DNA from: Stercorarius parasiticus
Lineage: Eukaryota; Chordata; Aves; Charadriiformes; Stercorariidae
DNA: 64,000 nucleotides
Direction of reading: 5' to 3'
NCBI GenBank assembly: GCA_013396915.1
Contig: VWZL01000013.1
Span: forward strand, 1-64,000
The notes under the pieces are model-generated. The model saw nothing but the letters and a program-made list of their open reading frames with translations, was not told the DNA's origin and made no database searches. Both the position numbers and the translations under genes were made by a program. This document shows positions 1 through 9,457 of this stretch, in pieces; the first letter of the stretch is position 1, and each line of letters starts with the position of its first letter.

Positions 1-48
1 TGCTCTAGTGACAGAGATTGTACAGGGTTTTTTTTTTTGTGTGTTTAT

Positions 49-100
49 GGTTGGACTCGATCTCAAAGGTCCTTTCCAACCATGAAGATTCTATGATTCT
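49..100 (+). mobile_element. CR1 LINE 3' tail fragment
   Basis: The stretch reads as the last 50 bases of an avian CR1 element in plus orientation: the 'ttggactcgat...ctttccaacc' block followed by 'attctatgattct', the octamer-type tail that ends CR1 copies. Only the 3' terminus is recognisable. A T-rich run (about 28-38) lies just upstream. It sits beyond the stop codon of the minus-strand gene at 1250, so it is either in that gene's far 3' UTR or in intergenic DNA. Confidence 0.75.
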
Positions 101-1249
101 AAGTGCAGTATTAAGCATGTATATACAAAAATAATAAGTGAGAATATAACGAAATTCCATATAACACACCACGTCTGCTGATGGAGCTACAGCTGGTTTA
201 TCCTTCAGCCCACCATTTGAAGAAATAGGGTGCTGAACATTTTTCTCTTCAGTATTGTGACAGAAGGGCCTGCAAAAGAAAACTTTAAGGAAAAAACCTA
301 CACATTTTAAATTAACTATCAAACTTCACACAAATACTTTAGACACAATCTGAGTATTTCAAAATCTCTCATTAAACACACACCTATTTCTGAAACAGTA
401 GAATTCATACTGTTATATAGTACAGATGTCTCATTTTTGGAAAAAAAAAGATTTCCTTTCTACTAGCATCATCTTAAAATTCATCTTCAGGAACTCTTTT
501 TCCTCTGACAATTTTGGCAAGGCTGAACAAAACCTTAGTAGGTGGCATTGATTTTTCTCCTCAGTGAGAGTAAAATGCATTATTACTAACATTCCAGGAT
601 TAATTTCTCATTTGTTGCACAAATTATTTTTTTAGATATCCCATCAGATATTGATTAGGCTGTTAAAATCTTACAGATTACACTAAAACCATCTACTGAC
701 AACCTATTATGAAGGCTCTTAAATGCTGTTGTATGATCATCCATACCTGCTCTTCATCAAAATACACGTGGATCTAACAGCTGTAAAGACTCTCACAAAA
801 ACAGTCTGCATAAACTAGCCCTGTTACAGGAAGGAAGCACTGTGTTCTTCCTGTGCTGTTTGTTGTTTCCGATGAACTGTGAGAGGACTTGGAGAACACT
901 GCTGCAGAGACTGACAGCCATACATGAAATCTTGAGTTTCTATTTTACTTTGGGCAAGGTCAGCAATGCACGCTACATGCGCCAATCTCGGAAGATAAGC
1001 TTCCTATACCTCCTTTACAGAACAGCTCTATATAGAACAGATCTCTCACGTAACACATCTGTAAGAATTATCTGGGCCTATTCTCATTTGTATCAACATG
1101 ATCTCAACAGCAATGGCAGTGGAGGGAAGGACACCCACTTTAAGACTTCCTTGAAGTTCACATAGGCTAGACAAATAAACAACTTAATATAATATGACAA
1201 TAATACAAAACGCTGCTGTTATCTAATCTCTACAGCTGTGACTGGTTAT
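101..1249. other. 3' flank or 3' UTR of the minus-strand gene
   Basis: No coding exon is seen here. This is the region transcribed after the stop codon if the minus-strand gene has a long 3' UTR. I found no AATAAA or ATTAAA on the minus strand. The only variant polyadenylation hexamer I noticed is AGTAAA, complement of 944-949, so the cleavage site is undetermined. The plus-strand open frame at 842-1165 has no coding character and is not called. Confidence 0.4.
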
Positions 1250-1439
1250 CTAAGCAGAAGGTGCAATGGGAGCAGTAGGGGGGTGGCGGTAAGGACGTGC
1301 TTCAACGATCCTTCCTACCACAGCCTGACATTTCAGTAGTTCTCTACTTGCCCTCTGAACCCTTATCAGGGAGTCACCACAGTGCTTAAAATTTTCAGTT
1401 CCAAACATTTTCAAGCCAAGCCAATCTGCTTCTTGTTGC
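1250..1439 (-). CDS. Last coding exon of the minus-strand gene
   Basis: The acceptor is ...ttaattgaaag (AG at 1441-1440), with a weak pyrimidine tract. The frame continues for 62 residues from QQEADWLGLKMF to ...HPPTAPIAPSA and a TAG stop at 1252-1250. The intron before it is only 213 bases. The open frame includes the segment LIRVQRASRELLKCQ, probably helical, and a Pro-rich end. Confidence 0.68.
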
Positions 1440-4198
1440 CTTTCAATTAAAGGTTATTTGGACTCAAGCGTCAAGCAAGTTGTGTTCTCAGTATGGTTCT
1501 CTAGTACTACGGGAGCACAATAGTAAAGTTTAAAGAACACATTAAAAAAAAAATCAGCCCAAGAAAAATGGCTGGAAATGCTTTTTTGGTAAAGTTCTCC
1601 CCAAGTCTGGCATCTAAACATATAAAAACCAGTCAAGTTAATGAAGACTTACCTTGCTAGCCTTTGCGAGTTGCCACTGCACAGCCCATGTTTAAAATCA
1701 GTTTTGGTCTAAATTTAGAGGGAAAAAGCAAAGCAAGGCCAGACACAGGGCTAAATAAAAGACCCAATAAAAAATGTTCTATAACTTCAGTACTGCCTCT
1801 TCCCCCCCCGCCATTTCAGTGAGACCAAGCTTCCGAGCAAGCGCTGTTGAATTGAGCAGTGAGATGTGTAAGAAACACGAAGCCAAAGCTCCACAGACAT
1901 CAGTGTATCTTTGCAGTAAAGTGCTCCTAGTAAACAGGATGCTGATTTCCTGTGTGCTCTTAAGCATTTTTCCCCACTATTATGCAAACTTCTAACATAT
2001 TGCATTAGTGAACCTGATTACAACTTATTTTTCCAATAAAGTTTAATGACAGGGCTTAATTCCAAAGATTTTACTTATTTATATTTTGCAATAAAGTCTA
2101 AATCTGAATATCATAACAGAAAAAACAGAATGGCCACACTCTACCTTTTGCATAAATTAAAAATAAAAAATGCACTTAATATTTGTCCAAAATATAGATT
2201 TCTGTGAAACAAACAGCATTAGCATGTTGTAACACAGAAAAGATTCACAAGCACAGCACTTTTTTTAAAATGCAGAAACAGAAATAGATCGTAAGTTATG
2301 CACTACTGTGCAAAGTGAAGCTGATTTAAAAAAAAAAAAAAATAAATCTTTTAAGTCCTTTTATTTGGAAGCTGGCAAGGAGATTTTTTTTTTTTTTTAA
2401 AATACATACACACCAGACTTTGGACATCAGATGTGCAGTACATAGCTACACTGCATAACAAGAAATGCTAGCAAAGGCTCACTGCAGAGCAGGTGGTTAT
2501 AAAGTACAGGCCTTTACCTCAGAGGGGACCTTAGCTTGCTTTAATAGCTTTCAATGAAAATGCAGAAGATCCTGTAATATCACTATTTCAGACCACCACA
2601 GCAACTACTGAACAGAACACTCTAAATCAACTTACTTCTGTAGAACAGAAACCAAATAAATCAGTGTCTTCATCCTCCACGTTATCATAAAAGGCTGTAA
2701 AAGCAAGCATAGGAAAAACTTGACTGTGAATGTTGTTAACTGCAGGGCATCTTAATCAATGAGACAAACAGAAATACGTGATCACCGGAGTAGTCTTATA
2801 CATAGTATTCATCAAGTTAATAGCAATCTGGACACTGAATTTTATAATGACAGAATTTGAAAGCTAGGAATAGAAGTCCAGATAAACAGATATGGAAATT
2901 ATCTGGGAATTACAAAAATGTAATTGCATTTAATGATTAGGGTATTATCTGCATTACATTGCTGCTACATTCAGGAGAGGATAAACACATGAAAAGGAAG
3001 GCAAAAGCGCAGAAGAAAATACGCATTTCAAATGCACACCTATACTACAGGAAAAAAAAGTAGTTTCATAGAGCATCCATAAATACGACGTACTCAACTC
3101 AATTTTACAACTCTTGGAAAAAGATACTCGAGCAGAAAATCCCAGAAAAATGAGGTTTCTTTTAAAACAAACTTTTCAGTAGCTTTGTCAAGAAAGACAG
3201 CAGGAGGGGAACCGAAAGGTACTGGTTGTTCTTGCTAAGTACAGGAAGTGTAGTAAATAAACAATGCATTAATCAAACCTGGGAGCCCATCTATTGTCTT
3301 TAACAGATCATATAAAATATAAATCAACAGTGAATACTGTGTCACCACAAGATTGCTGGAAATAAAAATCAAGATCCAAAAGCCTTACCTTCCACACTCA
3401 TAGTTTTTGATATATGACACAAATCACGCTTTCTCTGATCTGGCTCTGTAAAATCCTCTTCCAGTATCTTAAGACATTGCCTTCAGAAGTAGAAGTAAAG
3501 GTTTAAGATCATTAGGGATGTCAAACAAATGTTAATTCTGACTTTCAACTCTCTTAGAATTAATCTTGTCACTTTTTACCAAATGACATTATGTAGAAGA
3601 AGGTGCAGTTAATTAAACACACCACACACAAAAATCGTTACCCTCGTAACTGGAGGAGGAGCCATTTACCTCTATGATACTGAATTCAGCAATCTATAAA
3701 GATGGTACTAGAGCTCTTAAGTAGACAGAACCAGTATTTATGGTAACTAGAACCAGCATCAATAAATTGTTACAGTATCAGTTCTTATTATTCATTGTAT
3801 AGTTATTTAACTAAGACTATACCGAATAAATTGACAATGATTTATTTACTTTAAAAATACACATCCAGATCAGTACAAGATATCGGTAGCCTAGTAACTA
3901 TTTGACAACATCCCAAGATGCATTTAAAATGTCTTTTTCCCTGAACCTATTCCAAATGCTAGAACTTTCCACAAACAGCAAACATACCTAACACATAAAA
4001 ATGGACACACTGTAGAATAGAAATGTTATTTTCTACATTTCCTCAATACTATTACCTGATCATTATACTATCAGAACGTAAAAATGTAAAAGCCACTAGA
4101 GTAATCTCAAAATTCACATACCTTATAGCTTTCATTTTTCTTCTGTTAAGGTTTTTGTTACTGTTATCCACCAAGGGGAAGTCTTTTCTTTTACTCAT
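1250..4198 (-). CDS. Unidentified 157-aa protein gene, five coding exons
   Basis: Five minus-strand exons join without a frame break: 4198-4122, 3480-3389, 2694-2636, 1708-1653 and 1439-1250. All four introns are GT-AG (donors gtatgt, gtaagg, gtaagt, gtaagt). Intron phases match at every junction, which is the main evidence for a real gene. The product would be 157 aa. The N-terminus is basic (MSKRKDFPLV..., an NRRKMK patch near residues 18-23). Then comes a helix-like, charged stretch (CLKILEEDF...DQRKRD), an acidic patch (NVEDEDTDLFGF, about residues 60-72), and a C-terminal segment (DWLGLKMF...LIRVQRASRELLKCQ) ending in a Pro-rich tail. There is no signal peptide or membrane segment. The start codon has A at -3. 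I do not recognise the family. The basic and acidic composition suggests a nuclear protein, and the promoter suggests cell-cycle expression; both are inference. Confidence 0.72.
1653..1708 (-). CDS. Fourth coding exon of the minus-strand gene
   Basis: A clear pyrimidine tract (minus strand, ctttgctttttccctc) precedes AG at 1710-1709, and gtaagt follows 1653. The 56-nt exon starts on a codon boundary (TKTDFKHGLC...) and leaves two bases. A second AG inside it could give a 24-nt version that is also open, but that site has a poor pyrimidine tract and the wrong end phase for the last exon only if the upstream phase changes. Confidence 0.65.
2636..2694 (-). CDS. Third coding exon of the minus-strand gene
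   Basis: The acceptor is ttttacag (AG at 2696-2695) and the donor is gtaagtt after 2636. The 59-nt exon encodes an acidic segment, FYDNVEDEDTDLFGFCSTE, and ends on a codon boundary. The acidic composition and matching phase on both sides argue against chance. Confidence 0.72.
3389..3480 (-). CDS. Second coding exon of the minus-strand gene
   Basis: The acceptor is ...ctacttctgaag (AG at 3482-3481) and the donor gtaagg follows 3389. The 92-nt exon is open only in the frame that continues from the previous exon. It encodes 30 residues starting QCLKILEEDF and ending KTMSVE, rich in charged residues. It leaves one base that joins the next exon as an Ala codon. Confidence 0.72.
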
Positions 4199-4210
4199 GA
4201 TGGTGTCTGA
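4122..4210 (-). CDS. First coding exon of the minus-strand gene
   Basis: A long T-run on the minus strand (complement of the A-run at about 4215-4228) forms the polypyrimidine tract, then AG at 4212-4211. The exon runs 4210-4122 and ends at a gtatgtg donor. The ATG at 4198-4196 follows 12 exon bases. It gives 25 codons and leaves two bases of an Arg codon. The bases before the ATG are open in the same frame (Ser-Asp-Thr-Ile), so the ATG may not be the true start. Confidence 0.68.
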
Positions 4211-4701
4211 CTTTAAAAAAAAAAAAACAAAACAAACACAAAATCCCCCAAAAGTGACAAATTCTCTACAACATTTCATCACTTGGACAAACACTACAGA
4301 TTACTTACGTTACTTGGCAAGGAGTGAGATGAAAAACACAGACACAAAATTCATACAGAACATACACCTATTTTTTCCTTGAAAAGCAAATATTTTAATT
4401 GCAACAGAAAGCTGGCCCGTTTTTCGCTACTCCACTAGACAGGTTATACCACCCCTAACCTTACCACTACCAGACATAGGAGAAGACACCACTGCTGGTC
4501 TTCAAGCCTCCTTAAATCATACATCCTCAATGAAATAACTTCTTTTTTCTGCCATATCTTGATATTCGAGGTTCACGCCCTGTTTGCGATCCACCATGCA
4601 CAGTGACCCTGACTCCTTTCCTTAAGGCCTACTATCTGGCTATTTATTTTCCCTTCAGTATTTGCTTATACGCATCATCTTCACCTCCCTTTCCCTCTCT
4701 G

Positions 4702-4740
4702 CCCCCCTCCCCCCCCGCATTACGCCCCCCGATACTCGAC
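4702..4740 (-). other. Potential G-quadruplex tract
   Basis: The plus strand has C6, C8 and C6 runs separated by one and by eight bases (4702-4716 and 4735-4740), so the minus strand, which is the transcribed sense of the small gene, has dense G-runs just downstream of the presumed start. The long run can be split to give four G3 tracts. Confidence 0.35.
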
Positions 4741-4928
4741 GGGAGAGGTGCTCTTTCCTCCCAGCCGGCGCACAGAGCACCACTGCATACGCCACGACGA
4801 TACCGGTGAACAGGCCTGAGCAGAGACATACCGAGACCACCGGGGACGGGACAGGACGCAACTCCCCTCAGCACGAAGAACAAACAGACGAACAATCCCA
4901 CAACATCCAGCCTCGTGCCGCTCACCGC

Positions 4929-4937
4929 GCGCCAAAA
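4929..4937 (-). promoter_or_regulatory. E2F consensus site
   Basis: On the minus strand the bases are TTTTGGCGC, a full match to the E2F core TTTSSCGC. The site abuts the candidate splice donor at 4925 and lies 16 bases from the first CCAAT box. Together with the NF-Y pair it points to cell-cycle control of the minus-strand gene. Confidence 0.5.
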
Positions 4938-4952
4938 CGGCCACCCCGACAG

Positions 4953-4957
4953 CCAAT
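4953..4957 (+). promoter_or_regulatory. CCAAT box (NF-Y site), distal copy for minus gene
   Basis: The bases read agCCAATcac, matching the NF-Y flank preference (CCAAT followed by C/A). It lies 41 bases from the second copy. NF-Y pairs at this kind of spacing are frequent in cell-cycle gene promoters. Confidence 0.6.
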
Positions 4958-4993
4958 CACCGAGCGCTTCGCCGGCCCTTGTGCCCATCGCAG

Positions 4994-4998
4994 CCAAT
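4994..4998 (+). promoter_or_regulatory. CCAAT box (NF-Y site), second copy
   Basis: The context, agCCAATcac, is identical to the copy at 4953. Two identical ten-base contexts in the centre of the CpG island support a functional NF-Y pair serving either strand. Confidence 0.6.
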
Positions 4999-6767
4999 CA
5001 CAGCGAGGCGGCAGGGGGAGGGCAGTGGTTGCTGCGGCCCGCGCGGGAAGCGGTCGCCGTCATCTTAGCGCCCTGGGGCGCGGTTGGACTGCAGCAGATC
5101 GACGAGGCGCCACCCAGGCTGATTGCTCGCCACCTCCTCCCCCAGCCCCGCGCCCGGAGATCAGAGGTCCTTTGAAGATAGGGTGCGTCCTGGGCCAGAG
5201 GCTGTAAAGTCCATGCTTTGGGGTTACTTTATTGTACATGCAGTCTTGTTATTTGCATGTGTTTTAACACTTCTGGTTTGGCTGTCATAAATTTAGTAAT
5301 ACACTCTCCAGATTTGTGTTTAAATCACCTCTAGCAAAATACAGTAAAATTTTAAAAGTAAAAAAACAGTGATTTTCCCCTGCAACTTTTAGATACTTGC
5401 CAAATCATGAACTAGGCCAGCTTTCCAGGGGGTAAGTTTCCTAGCAAAACTTGTTACTCTTATTTTTGCACTGTTCACACAGTAAAACTAGGTTCCACCC
5501 CAAACCTTTCTTTTTAAATGTATTAAGTAACTGTTTGTTACGCTGGGGGTTTGACTTGGATGACAAGGCAGAGTTTGAAAGGTCACATAAACTGTATGCT
5601 TGGTTTTCTTAACGATAGGGAGTACTTCAGTGGTGTGGCCAAGGCAAACAGTAACTCTGTTGAGAAAAGGGCTAAAGCAGAAGTGTATAGTCACTGCTGA
5701 AAGGGCAAGAGAATTTCAGGAGTAGTGGGAAGAAAACATGAAGTAAGGAGCACTAAAGTTCAAAAATTAGCCAATTCTATGGAGCTAGGTCCTCACTTTT
5801 TGGTAAAACACCCAAATCTGGCAAGTTTGCATTGTTTTTTTTAATCTACACTTGAATGTGCATTATTTGTGAGCAGCAGAATTTTCTAGAAGTTATCCTC
5901 AAAGTGATTCAGCTTGTAAATAATTACCCTTAGAAGCTCTTGTTGTTAACCAGGACCTGATTAGACTCAACTTTGTATAAAATCCTTTTGGAGATTGATT
6001 GTCAAATCTTACAGCTGTGCCTTGTGTCTAGTCTGGTTGTGTTTGGTGTGGTTTGGCCTAAAGAAAGTTTGTAGGAAACCCTGTTTGTGAGAATAAAAAT
6101 CAGTATGTACCAGGCTGAACTCACACATACAATATAACTTCCCATTACCAGTAGTGTGTTTTTCAGAAACAACTTCCAAAGTCCTACCAGATACTGTCAA
6201 AAGACAGGGCTGGGAACTGAAATTCTTATTTCTCCTTGACGTGAAAATTTATAGACTCCAGTTAGATACTGGTTCTATGGCACTTTATCGTTGTCCCATC
6301 TTCAGCTACCCCATGCTCCAGAGATGACAAATTAACTGTCTCCTTCTGTCCCATAAGAGCTAAACCCCTTTCTCCTGCTTTGTAAATACCAGTTCTCTTT
6401 TCCTCTCGGATTTGCCAACCAGTTATTGCAATGAAGTTAAAATCTCAGGGGTTTTCTCAACTTGTAATTTAGCTTTGGAAATTACTTTCTCTCTTTCAAA
6501 GGTGAGGAAATGCTTATGCACCCAAAACTTTGTCTTTATGTTCTGTATTCTATGTTAATTCCCACTTAAAAATTAACTCTTATGAACATAGTGAATAACA
6601 GCTGAGGGGTAAAATGTAGGGTGGGTGACAGCAGACCTGTTGTGGCTGTAGCAGAGAAGGGGAAATGGTAGGAAGGATTGCCTTGGTTAAAGGTCTCAAT
6701 GCAATTTTAAACCAGCAGCGTACAGAATTGTCTAAAAAGCAGCCTGACTTATCTCTTTGATGAGAAG

Positions 6768-6787
6768 CCTAATTAGGCCTAATTAGG
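6768..6787. repeat. Tandem palindrome CCTAATTAGG x2
   Basis: Two adjacent perfect copies of the ten-base palindrome CCTAATTAGG form a 20-base self-complementary block. Each copy carries TAATTA, a homeodomain dimer core. It could be a composite homeodomain site or chance. Confidence 0.6.
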
Positions 6788-7341
6788 TCTTTGGAGTTTT
6801 GCGCTCATACCACTCTGAAAATCTGAAGAAAAAACCCGCATCTTAGTTTGTTGTCTGAAAATACAACAGTAATTTTCCAGAAAGGAAGGAACACTTTCTC
6901 TCTGTGCCATTAGCTATTCAGAGAACATTACTGATGTTTCTTAATTTTATACGTCAGTATTTAAAATGCAGGCAATGGAAAAGTCAGTTGTTTCTAATGT
7001 GGGTAGCCACAAGATGGCAGCATGGATTAACCCTGGGTGGACTCGTCTGCTTCTACTTGCACAAGGCGATTCATTAGCTTTGTCTGTGGTAGAAAATATA
7101 CTGTACTAGAAAGATAATGTTGAACAGACTGTTGTCTTTGGTGAAAACAATGTAGTTGTATTTAAAAATCACAATCAAGTGCAGGTTGAAAACATACATA
7201 TTGTCTGGATCATCTTTTCAGCCAATTGTTATTTCTTCAAATGCAGCCTCCTTTCTCATTGTCTGTATCTTGCTCTTTCTCAGCAAGAATTTCTGCTTTC
7301 AAAATTTAATGACTAAATGTACTAAAAGTCGCCAGTGTTTG

Positions 7342-7390
7342 GGGTTTTTTTTTGGTTTGGTTTGTGGGTTTTTTTTCTTTTTTTTTTTGT
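7342..7390 (+). repeat. T-rich / GTTT low-complexity run
   Basis: This stretch is T-runs of eight to eleven bases broken by ggtttggtttgtggg. It is a degenerate homopolymer tract, with no sign of an attached retroelement. Confidence 0.7.
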
Positions 7391-9440
7391 CATGTAGATG
7401 ATAGGTTCTGTGAATGTGCATCTTGGTTATTTGGTAAGTAATCGCTATTGGATTTTTTTCTGTAGTATGGCTGTGTGATTAAATGGTAAGTAGAAAAGTA
7501 GTTTTTCTCTAATTGTTATGTGAGGGGCTGCACGTGTGTTTGGAGAAGGAAGGAGACCTGTTATATTGCTGCAAACAGGGCCAAATGCAATGATTTGAAA
7601 AGTTTGTGGATAGGGGATGTGCAGATGTATTGGAAGTACGATTTCATCATGAAATGTTAATTACATAGCATTAACAACTGAATTATCTGGTTTCTAAGGT
7701 TTACATGAGTTAGACAAGTAATCTCAAAATGTGGTGGTCTAACACAGAGACACTGATACCTGAGGGAAATGTTGTACTTAATCTCTCTGACTCATAATAT
7801 AATTATCTTTCTGAAGTATGCCAGATTTAGGTTATTTATAGTATGAAAGGGATTAGACATTTCAAGATCATCAGGTTTTTTTGGTAGCCAGGATGTACAT
7901 GTTAGTGATTTCTAGAATTACCCAATGTGTATAATTTCTGCTCTAATGCTACAGTTGGTGGTTTCTTTGGTGAAGTTTCTATCATTATAAAGAGTTAATT
8001 GTTACAACTGTAGTATCTGGCAACAGTCATTCAAGTATAAGTTATTGTTTACTCATCTTCAGTTAATATGTTGCTTTTATCACTGTGCCTAAAATGACTT
8101 TTTATGACCATTTAAGGTTGATCTAAACTTGTGCTGTTGATAAAAGGGTAGGTCTTGTATTTTTCTGGTCCTAGGTGTGTGCTCACCCTTCCCTTGTTCA
8201 CTGGTGTTTCTGGAGCCATGTTTCTGGAGTCAGCTGGATCTGTAAGCTGCTGTTGAGTAACTATTTAGTTCTGTCATAATTCATACCGAGAACCTTGGAT
8301 CCTTGCATTTAACAATGCAGTCAGCAGCTATTCTTACATGGGCATGTCCTCATAGTAGTCGTTATTGGGTGCTTATGTTCAGTAGCTATTATTTATCTAA
8401 TTTTCTATGAATAAAATTAATTGCAAAGTATGCCAGAGGCTTTTTTTCTTATCCACCCTGTTGGTTAAAACCAACAAACTATCTGTAAATGTAATGGTGG
8501 ACAGTTTAGTCCTAGGTACTATTATGGCATTGGTGTCTAACTCACATTACTTTATTTTCTCTACAGAATCTGTTTTTCTGTCTGAAGCACAGTGTAAGAT
8601 ATTTGCTGAGTCTGCCTTTAGGTACATTAGTAGTAAGAATATGACATGAAAATTCATAGGTATAAAAGTGTTTAAAATGTTATTGTGATTTTTGTAAGAC
8701 ACCTTTAATGCTTGAATCAAGCTTTCATCCTTTAAAATTCATCTTACAAGCTTTTTACTATGAGCGTAACACAGTATTTTTTGTTTAAATTCCATCTTTT
8801 TTTAACATGTAGGGAAATAGCAGCCAGAGGTTGGATTGTGAGTTACCCTTGCCTGCTGTGCTCAGCTGCCAAATCTTGGGAGTCTGAGCCTAACAGAGGT
8901 GAGGCCATTGCAGCTCCATCTCTCCAGGTTCAGGCAGTAGCAAGGCTGAGCATGTATTCCCAGTTTTAATTTATGGTTGCGCCTTGACCACATAGTATAA
9001 CTAGAGATATCTGGAAAGAAAAACTTCTTAAGGAAGCTGAAAATCTTTTTCCGACCACTGAAACTCAGCATATCTGTAGCAAGGCACAGATTTGGACCCT
9101 AATCCAGAAATGAGTATCAAAGAGAGAGACTGCAGTATCCTGTGGGGTCTGACTGAAGGCTCTGTGTAGGCACTGAAGTTTGTTTGGGGTCTTTCAATTA
9201 TATTTGTGTGTATGAAGATGTATAAATGATGTTGAAATCTTTCTGAAATGCATGTTGTAGATCAACCACTCTTGGGCTTATTGACGGTGAAATTCTGTCT
9301 TTACGCAAACCAAGCTTCTCTTTTGTTTAAAATCTTTTAGAAACTTGGTTTCACAGCAAAAATACCATCTGAATTTCATCATGAAATAGTCTTTCTAGTC
9401 CAAATTTTTGAAGCATAAATTATTGTTTAGTTTGTACAAC

Positions 9441-9457
9441 GGGAAGGGGTGGGGGGG
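9441..9457 (+). other. Potential G-quadruplex
   Basis: The run gggaaggggtggggggg gives G3, G4 and G7 tracts with loops of two and one bases. The G7 can supply two G3 tracts, which meets the usual four-tract rule. It is isolated in AT-rich DNA. Confidence 0.5.

Larger units (their letters stand above)
4926..4990 (-). other. Possible 5' exon of the minus-strand gene
   Basis: A good minus-strand donor (GCGCG then gtgagc, GT at 4925-4924) lies inside the CpG island and could splice to the acceptor at 4211. The upstream edge is a guess because no transcription start can be read from sequence. An ATG at 4988-4986 would reach this donor in 21 codons and enter the next exon in frame. The same bases include the NF-Y and E2F motifs, so a non-coding 5' UTR is the safer reading. 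Confidence 0.35.
4690..5200. promoter_or_regulatory. CpG-island promoter, probably bidirectional
   Basis: This is the one strongly GC- and CpG-rich block in the left half of the window, set in AT-rich DNA. It lies just upstream of the minus-strand gene. There is no TATA box. It carries two CCAAT boxes and an E2F consensus. CpG islands of this kind often fire both ways, so a divergent plus-strand transcript is likely, but I could not follow a plus-strand gene out of it. Possible plus-strand donors near 5180-5203 (gtgcgt, gtaaag) are weak. Confidence 0.8.

Noticed and set aside
1250..1439. BH3-like pattern (hydrophobic-x-x-x-Gly-Asp) in the last exon of the minus-strand gene
   Set aside because: The stretch FKHCGD has the Gly-Asp pair but lacks the conserved Leu and the flanking hydrophobic spacing, and nothing else in the protein supports a BCL-2 family role.
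7641..9387. The 15-mer atttcatcatgaaat at 7641-7655 and 9373-9387
   Set aside because: A pair of identical 15-mers is expected by chance in a window of this size. Its near-palindromic form is suggestive but not enough.
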